A stretch of DNA of 6,921 bases from contig JAHELQ010000284.1 in the NCBI GenBank assembly GCA_024644125.1, positions 1 to 6,921 of the forward strand. The letters run 5' to 3'. Source of the DNA: Candidatus Aminicenantota bacterium. GTDB taxonomy: Bacteria > Acidobacteriota > Aminicenantia > UBA2199. The notes under the pieces were generated by a model that was not told the origin of the DNA, searched no databases, and was given only the letters and a program-made list of their open reading frames with translations. A program made the position numbers and the translations under genes. Of the stretch, positions 4,747 to 6,921 are shown in pieces (position 1 is the stretch's first letter; every line of letters starts with the position of its first letter).

Positions 4747-6018
4747 ATGGCGACATTTTTAAAACTGGCATTTCGTAATGTCTTCCGCTTCAAGCGGCGG
4801 ACATTGATCACCTTCCTGGCCGTCGCGCTGGGTTTGGCGATCCTGATCATCAGCGTCAGCCTGCTCAACGGTCTGGACCGTCAGGGAGTGGGCAATCTAC
4901 TGGACAGCCAGACCTCCCACTTGACCGTCTATCAAAAAGGTTACCAGGAAAAACGGGACGATTTGCCCCTCAATATCACCATCGCGAACTGGGAAGCGAC
5001 CGCGGCGGCTCTAAAGGAACTGCCGGCCGTGGCTGCGGCTGAAGGGCGAATCCATTTCGGCGCCAGTATCATCAAGGGGATGGACGAAGTTCCCTGCCGG
5101 GGCGTGGGCATTGCGCCCGGGATCGATCCAGACTTGTTCAAGGTGAAGGAATCGATTGTCGCCGGTGAATGGCTCGAAGCGGATGATAACAAGATCCTGA
5201 TCGGCAAGGGACTGGCCGCAGATGTGGGACTGGTTGTGGGCGACCTGGTGACTGTGCGCATCATCACCTCCACCAAAGGGGAGGACTTTAGCTGGAACGC
5301 TGTGGATTTTACCGTCAAAGGGATTTACGACACCGGCAATCCAGCGGTGGACAGCCAATGGCTGATCATGCCGCTGGGGCCCGCGGCCGACGGTTTGGGA
5401 TTGCCCGGCCTGGTAACGGAGATCGCCGTTCGCCTCAATTCGGGAGACGATGAGACCCTGCTCTCCGCCAAACTGCAAGTGGAGGAGCGGTTGGCAAAGA
5501 TCGACCCGCAATTGGAAGCATATTCCTGGAAGGAGCTTTCGGGCACATTTCTCGCCATTTCCGCGGCCAAATCGGAGCGGAGCCGTATGATCATCATGGT
5601 GATGCTGTTGGTGGCTGCTATCGGTATCATCAACACCATGATGATGGCGGTGATGGAACGGACGCGGGAGATCGGGATGCTGAGCGCCATGGGGATGAAG
5701 AAGCGGGAAATCCGCTGGTTGTTTATCCTGGAGGGCGGGATTATCGGTTTGTTCGGAGCGCTGGCCGGATGCCTGGTCGGCGGCCTGGCGGCGTGGCATC
5801 TGGAGGTGAATGGTTGGAATATCGGCGGGATGGGAGAAACCTTCAATAAAATCACCACAGCCGTGTACCCCATCAAAGATGTCCTGTACGCCGATGTCTC
5901 ACCAGGACTGATCGTCATGACGTTCGTGTTGGGCACCTTGATTTCGATTCTGGCCAGTTACTACCCGGCGTCGAAAGCCGCGAAGCTCAATCCCATTACG
6001 GCGTTGAGAAACATTTAG
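4747..6018 (+). CDS. FtsX-like (LolC/LolE/MacB-type) ABC permease, first copy
   Basis: A 423-residue membrane subunit with MacB-type topology. TM1 at about 19-41 follows a basic N-terminus (FRFKRR). A large extracytoplasmic MacB core domain covers about 42-278. The C-terminal FtsX domain has three TM segments, about 281-303 (ending INTMMMAV), 325-350 and 388-408. The coupling motif MERTREIGMLSAMGMKKREI follows TM2, and the C-terminus YPASKAAKLNPITALRNI is typical. AAGGAGG (4735-4741) lies 5 nt before the ATG. By family, such permeases do not form a classical channel but transmit ATP-driven force to a periplasmic partner or extract lipidic cargo from the outer leaflet. It should pair with the next permease, as LolC and LolE do. 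No membrane-fusion protein is in view. Assignment to the fold is firm; the cargo is unknown. Confidence 0.95.
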   Translation: MATFLKLAFRNVFRFKRRTLITFLAVALGLAILIISVSLLNGLDRQGVGNLLDSQTSHLTVYQKGYQEKRDDLPLNITIANWEATAAALKELPAVAAAEGRIHFGASIIKGMDEVPCRGVGIAPGIDPDLFKVKESIVAGEWLEADDNKILIGKGLAADVGLVVGDLVTVRIITSTKGEDFSWNAVDFTVKGIYDTGNPAVDSQWLIMPLGPAADGLGLPGLVTEIAVRLNSGDDETLLSAKLQVEERLAKIDPQLEAYSWKELSGTFLAISAAKSERSRMIIMVMLLVAAIGIINTMMMAVMERTREIGMLSAMGMKKREIRWLFILEGGIIGLFGALAGCLVGGLAAWHLEVNGWNIGGMGETFNKITTAVYPIKDVLYADVSPGLIVMTFVLGTLISILASYYPASKAAKLNPITALRNI

Positions 6019-6030
6019 AGGGAGGAAACC

Positions 6031-6921
6031 ATGGTAAAAAATCTGATAAAACTGGGATGGAAAAACATCTGGCGGAACAAAAAACGGACCTTCCTGACAC
6101 TGTTCGCTATCGCCTACGGCATCACCGCCGTGGTGTTCATCAAGAGTTATATCGCCGGCGTCACCACCAATTCTATAGAGCAAATCGTCAGGACCCAGAG
6201 CGGTCATGTCAAGATCGCCCATAGCGAGTATTTGCGGTTGGAACGGGTCATGCCCAAAGAATTTATGGTGAAGAATCCCGAGGTTTTCATCCAGGCGGCA
6301 AACACTATCGAGGGCGTGGAAGCGGTGGATCAACGGTTGAAATTTCACACTCTGCTGAATTTCAAAGACGCCAACGAACCGGCGGTGGCAGTGGGGGTAG
6401 ATACGGCGATTGCCGATAAAACCATGCTGCTCTCCCAGAGCATCGTGGCAGGCAGTTATATGGATGATTCCGGGAAGAGTCTGATCATCGGGAAATCCCT
6501 GGCTGAGAAACTGGGGGCCGGAGTGGGGGATGAACTCCTGCTGGTGACAACGGATATCAATTACTCTACCTACGCGTTGCCATTCAAGATCGCTGGATTG
6601 TTCGAGACCGGATACTCCTCGCTGGATAAACATATCCTGTACATCCCAATCGCCAAAGGACGGGAGATGTTGGATTGCGGGGTCGCGGCCCACGAGATTC
6701 TACTCTTCCTGAAAGACCCGGCGCAGGCGGAAGTCGTCGCATCGAGGCTGGAAACCGTTGCCGCCGCCGATCCCGATTCCGGGTACCGCGTCGTTCCCTG
6801 GCAGAAAAACTCGGTAGTGGAGAGCTTCTACCCGTTCTTCGAAAACATTGTCAGCAAAGTCATGGGCCTCATTATGCTGATCGTGGCATTGGTGATTCTG
6901 AACACCATGCTGATGGCAGTG
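6031..6921 (+). CDS. FtsX-like ABC permease, second copy, 3' truncated by window
   Basis: An open frame of 297 codons runs off the window end. ATG 6031 follows GGAGG (6021-6025) and lies 12 nt after the previous stop. The N-terminus LGWKNIWRNKKRTFLT leads into TM1 at about 20-38; its pattern, basic residues then TM1, mirrors the first permease (FRNVFRFKRRTLIT). A MacB-type extracytoplasmic domain covers about 39-275, including IIGKSLAEKLGAGVGDELLL, which parallels the first copy's ILIGKGLAADVGLVVGDLV. The window ends within the first FtsX-domain TM, at ILNTMLMAV, which parallels the first copy's IINTMMMAV. About 110-130 residues are therefore missing. The copies look like diverged paralogues forming a LolCE-like heterodimer. 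One Cys occurs in the visible part, about residue 215. Confidence 0.93.
   Translation, partial: MVKNLIKLGWKNIWRNKKRTFLTLFAIAYGITAVVFIKSYIAGVTTNSIEQIVRTQSGHVKIAHSEYLRLERVMPKEFMVKNPEVFIQAANTIEGVEAVDQRLKFHTLLNFKDANEPAVAVGVDTAIADKTMLLSQSIVAGSYMDDSGKSLIIGKSLAEKLGAGVGDELLLVTTDINYSTYALPFKIAGLFETGYSSLDKHILYIPIAKGREMLDCGVAAHEILLFLKDPAQAEVVASRLETVAAADPDSGYRVVPWQKNSVVESFYPFFENIVSKVMGLIMLIVALVILNTMLMAV

Noticed and set aside
5011..6693. Long minus-strand open frames (5011-5799, 5325-5936, 5899-6693) opposite the permease genes
   Set aside because: Their low-complexity His/Gln/Ser/Ile composition mirrors the opposite strand's codon pattern, and the + strand FtsX proteins are unambiguous.
1..6921. CRISPR arrays, tRNA/rRNA genes, transposases, attachment sites
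   Set aside because: No regularly spaced repeats, RNA gene signatures or mobile-element proteins were seen on either strand.

Overview
All seven protein genes and one putative mini-ORF lie on the + strand. The window reads as the edge of a polyketide-type secondary-metabolite locus, probably trans-AT PKS or a PKS/NRPS hybrid, in a bacterium with a Gram-negative-like gene set. No PKS module is in view; the inference rests on two crotonase-fold proteins that match the ECH1/ECH2 pair of the HMG-CoA-synthase (beta-branching) cassette. Taxonomy cannot be fixed from the sequence. Base composition is moderate, the promoter is sigma70-like and Shine-Dalgarno sites are strong. A proteobacterial, desulfobacterial or sponge-symbiont-like host is possible but unproven.

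Layout. (1) 2-1507: a 5'-truncated PksH-type dehydratase (ECH1) followed 12 nt later by a PksI-type decarboxylase (ECH2), with a short GC hairpin just after the stop. (2) 1594-2331: a small polytopic methyltransferase of the isoprenylcysteine carboxyl methyltransferase (ICMT)/phospholipid methyltransferase family, behind an AT-rich gap. (3) 2332-2446: a 115-nt gap holding overlapping, mutually exclusive hairpins, then 2447-3829: a B12-binding-type radical SAM enzyme with a CxxxCxxC cluster motif. (4) 3830-4054: a 225-nt regulatory region with a near-consensus sigma70 promoter (TTGACA-N17-TACAAT), an inverted repeat over the -10 box, and a nine-codon leader ORF with a near-perfect ribosome binding site, then a hairpin. 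(5) 4055-6921: a tightly packed operon of a LolD/MacB-type ABC ATPase and two FtsX-like permeases, the second cut by the window edge.

How the genes could work together (inference): ECH1 and ECH2 would install a beta-branch on an ACP-bound polyketide chain. The membrane methyltransferase and the radical SAM enzyme are candidate tailoring enzymes acting on that product or on a lipid. The ABC operon is a candidate export or self-resistance system. Its own promoter and leader peptide suggest control separate from the biosynthetic genes, possibly by ribosome stalling on the leader. That leader region is the most noteworthy element here.
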